Assembly (NCBI GenBank): GCA_003645495.1
Contig: QNFK01000119.1
Span: 1 to 6,278 of the forward strand
Source of the DNA: Gammaproteobacteria bacterium
Lineage (GTDB): Bacteria; Pseudomonadota; Gammaproteobacteria; Steroidobacterales; Woeseiaceae
Direction: 5' to 3'
DNA length: 6,278 bases
Shown here one piece after another: positions 6,176 to 6,278 of this stretch (within the stretch, counting starts at the first letter, position 1; every line of letters starts with the position of its first letter). The notes under the pieces were generated by a model. The model was not told where the DNA came from, searched no databases, and saw only the letters and a program-made list of their open reading frames with translations. The position numbers were made by a program, and so were the translations under genes.

Positions 6176-6278
6176 ATGAAAATCGTTTCCACCAACGTTT
6201 ATGTTGGTCCCAATATTTACGCGCACTTTCCGGTTATCCGCCATGTGCTGGATCTCGGTGTGCTGGAAGACTGGCCAA
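6176..6278 (+). CDS. cphA: Cyanophycin synthetase, N-terminal fragment (cut by window edge)
   Basis: Only the first 34 codons are inside the window. They read MKIVSTNVYVGPNIYAHFPV and continue IRHVLDLGVLEDWP, which I recognise as the start of the N-terminal domain of heterotroph-type CphA. VYVGPN-x-YA and the later LDLG-x-LE are typical. CphA adds Asp to the polymer backbone and then Arg to each Asp side chain, using ATP at two separate active sites (ATP-grasp and Mur-ligase-like). These catalytic domains lie beyond the right edge, so their integrity cannot be judged. The ATG at 6176 follows GGAG (6164-6167) at an 8-nt spacing, the best ribosome binding site in the window. The gene lies 39 bp after cphB on the same strand and is probably in one transcript with iadA and cphB. 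Confidence 0.92.
   Translation, partial: MKIVSTNVYVGPNIYAHFPVIRHVLDLGVLEDWP

Noticed and set aside
1..6278. tRNA or rRNA genes, CRISPR arrays, insertion-sequence transposases, attachment sites.
   Set aside because: I looked for repeated spacers, transposase motifs and tRNA-like cloverleaf elements and saw none apart from the non-coding palindromic repeat at 990-1100.

Overview
The window looks like chromosomal DNA from a moderately GC-rich gammaproteobacterium. The main reasons are a long, bimodular-type QueF that aligns along its whole length with my memory of the E. coli enzyme, and proteobacterial-type gene spacing and start sites. The species cannot be named from the sequence alone. It holds four complete genes whose families are clear, one complete divergent family member (a GTP cyclohydrolase II homologue), and the first 34 codons of a sixth gene.

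Layout: 1-111 is a leader with short alternative hairpins and no gene I can defend. 112-933 (+) is a RibA-like GTP cyclohydrolase II with an extra N-terminal region. 934-1166 separates two convergent genes and holds a 111-bp imperfect palindrome (990-1100) of a dispersed, MITE-like type. Read leftward, the palindrome is followed by a run of eight T and probably ends the leftward transcript. 1167-3107 (-) is an OafA-type membrane acyltransferase fused to a periplasmic SGNH esterase-like domain, starting at TTG. 3225-4037 (-) is queF, the preQ0 reductase of queuosine synthesis, upstream of the acyltransferase on the same strand. 4038-4133 is a divergent control region. From 4134 to the right edge runs a rightward operon: iadA (isoaspartyl dipeptidase, TTG start), cphB (cyanophycinase) and the start of cphA (cyanophycin synthetase).

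The right half is the biological core: a compact locus for making and recycling cyanophycin, the poly-Asp/Arg nitrogen reserve. CphA builds the polymer from Asp, Arg and ATP. CphB cuts it to beta-Asp-Arg. IadA splits that dipeptide into free Asp and Arg. The two degradative genes come first, 2 bp apart, and cphA follows after a 39-bp gap with a small hairpin and a good ribosome binding site. The most unusual point is in IadA: the lysine that is carbamylated to bridge the two metals in E. coli IadA (Lys162) is replaced by glutamate (Glu156), while the other metal and substrate residues are kept.

Nothing here amounts to a wholly new system. The cyanophycin operon is a known type. The parts most worth checking are the Glu-bridged IadA, the RibA-like protein and the palindromic repeat acting as a terminator.
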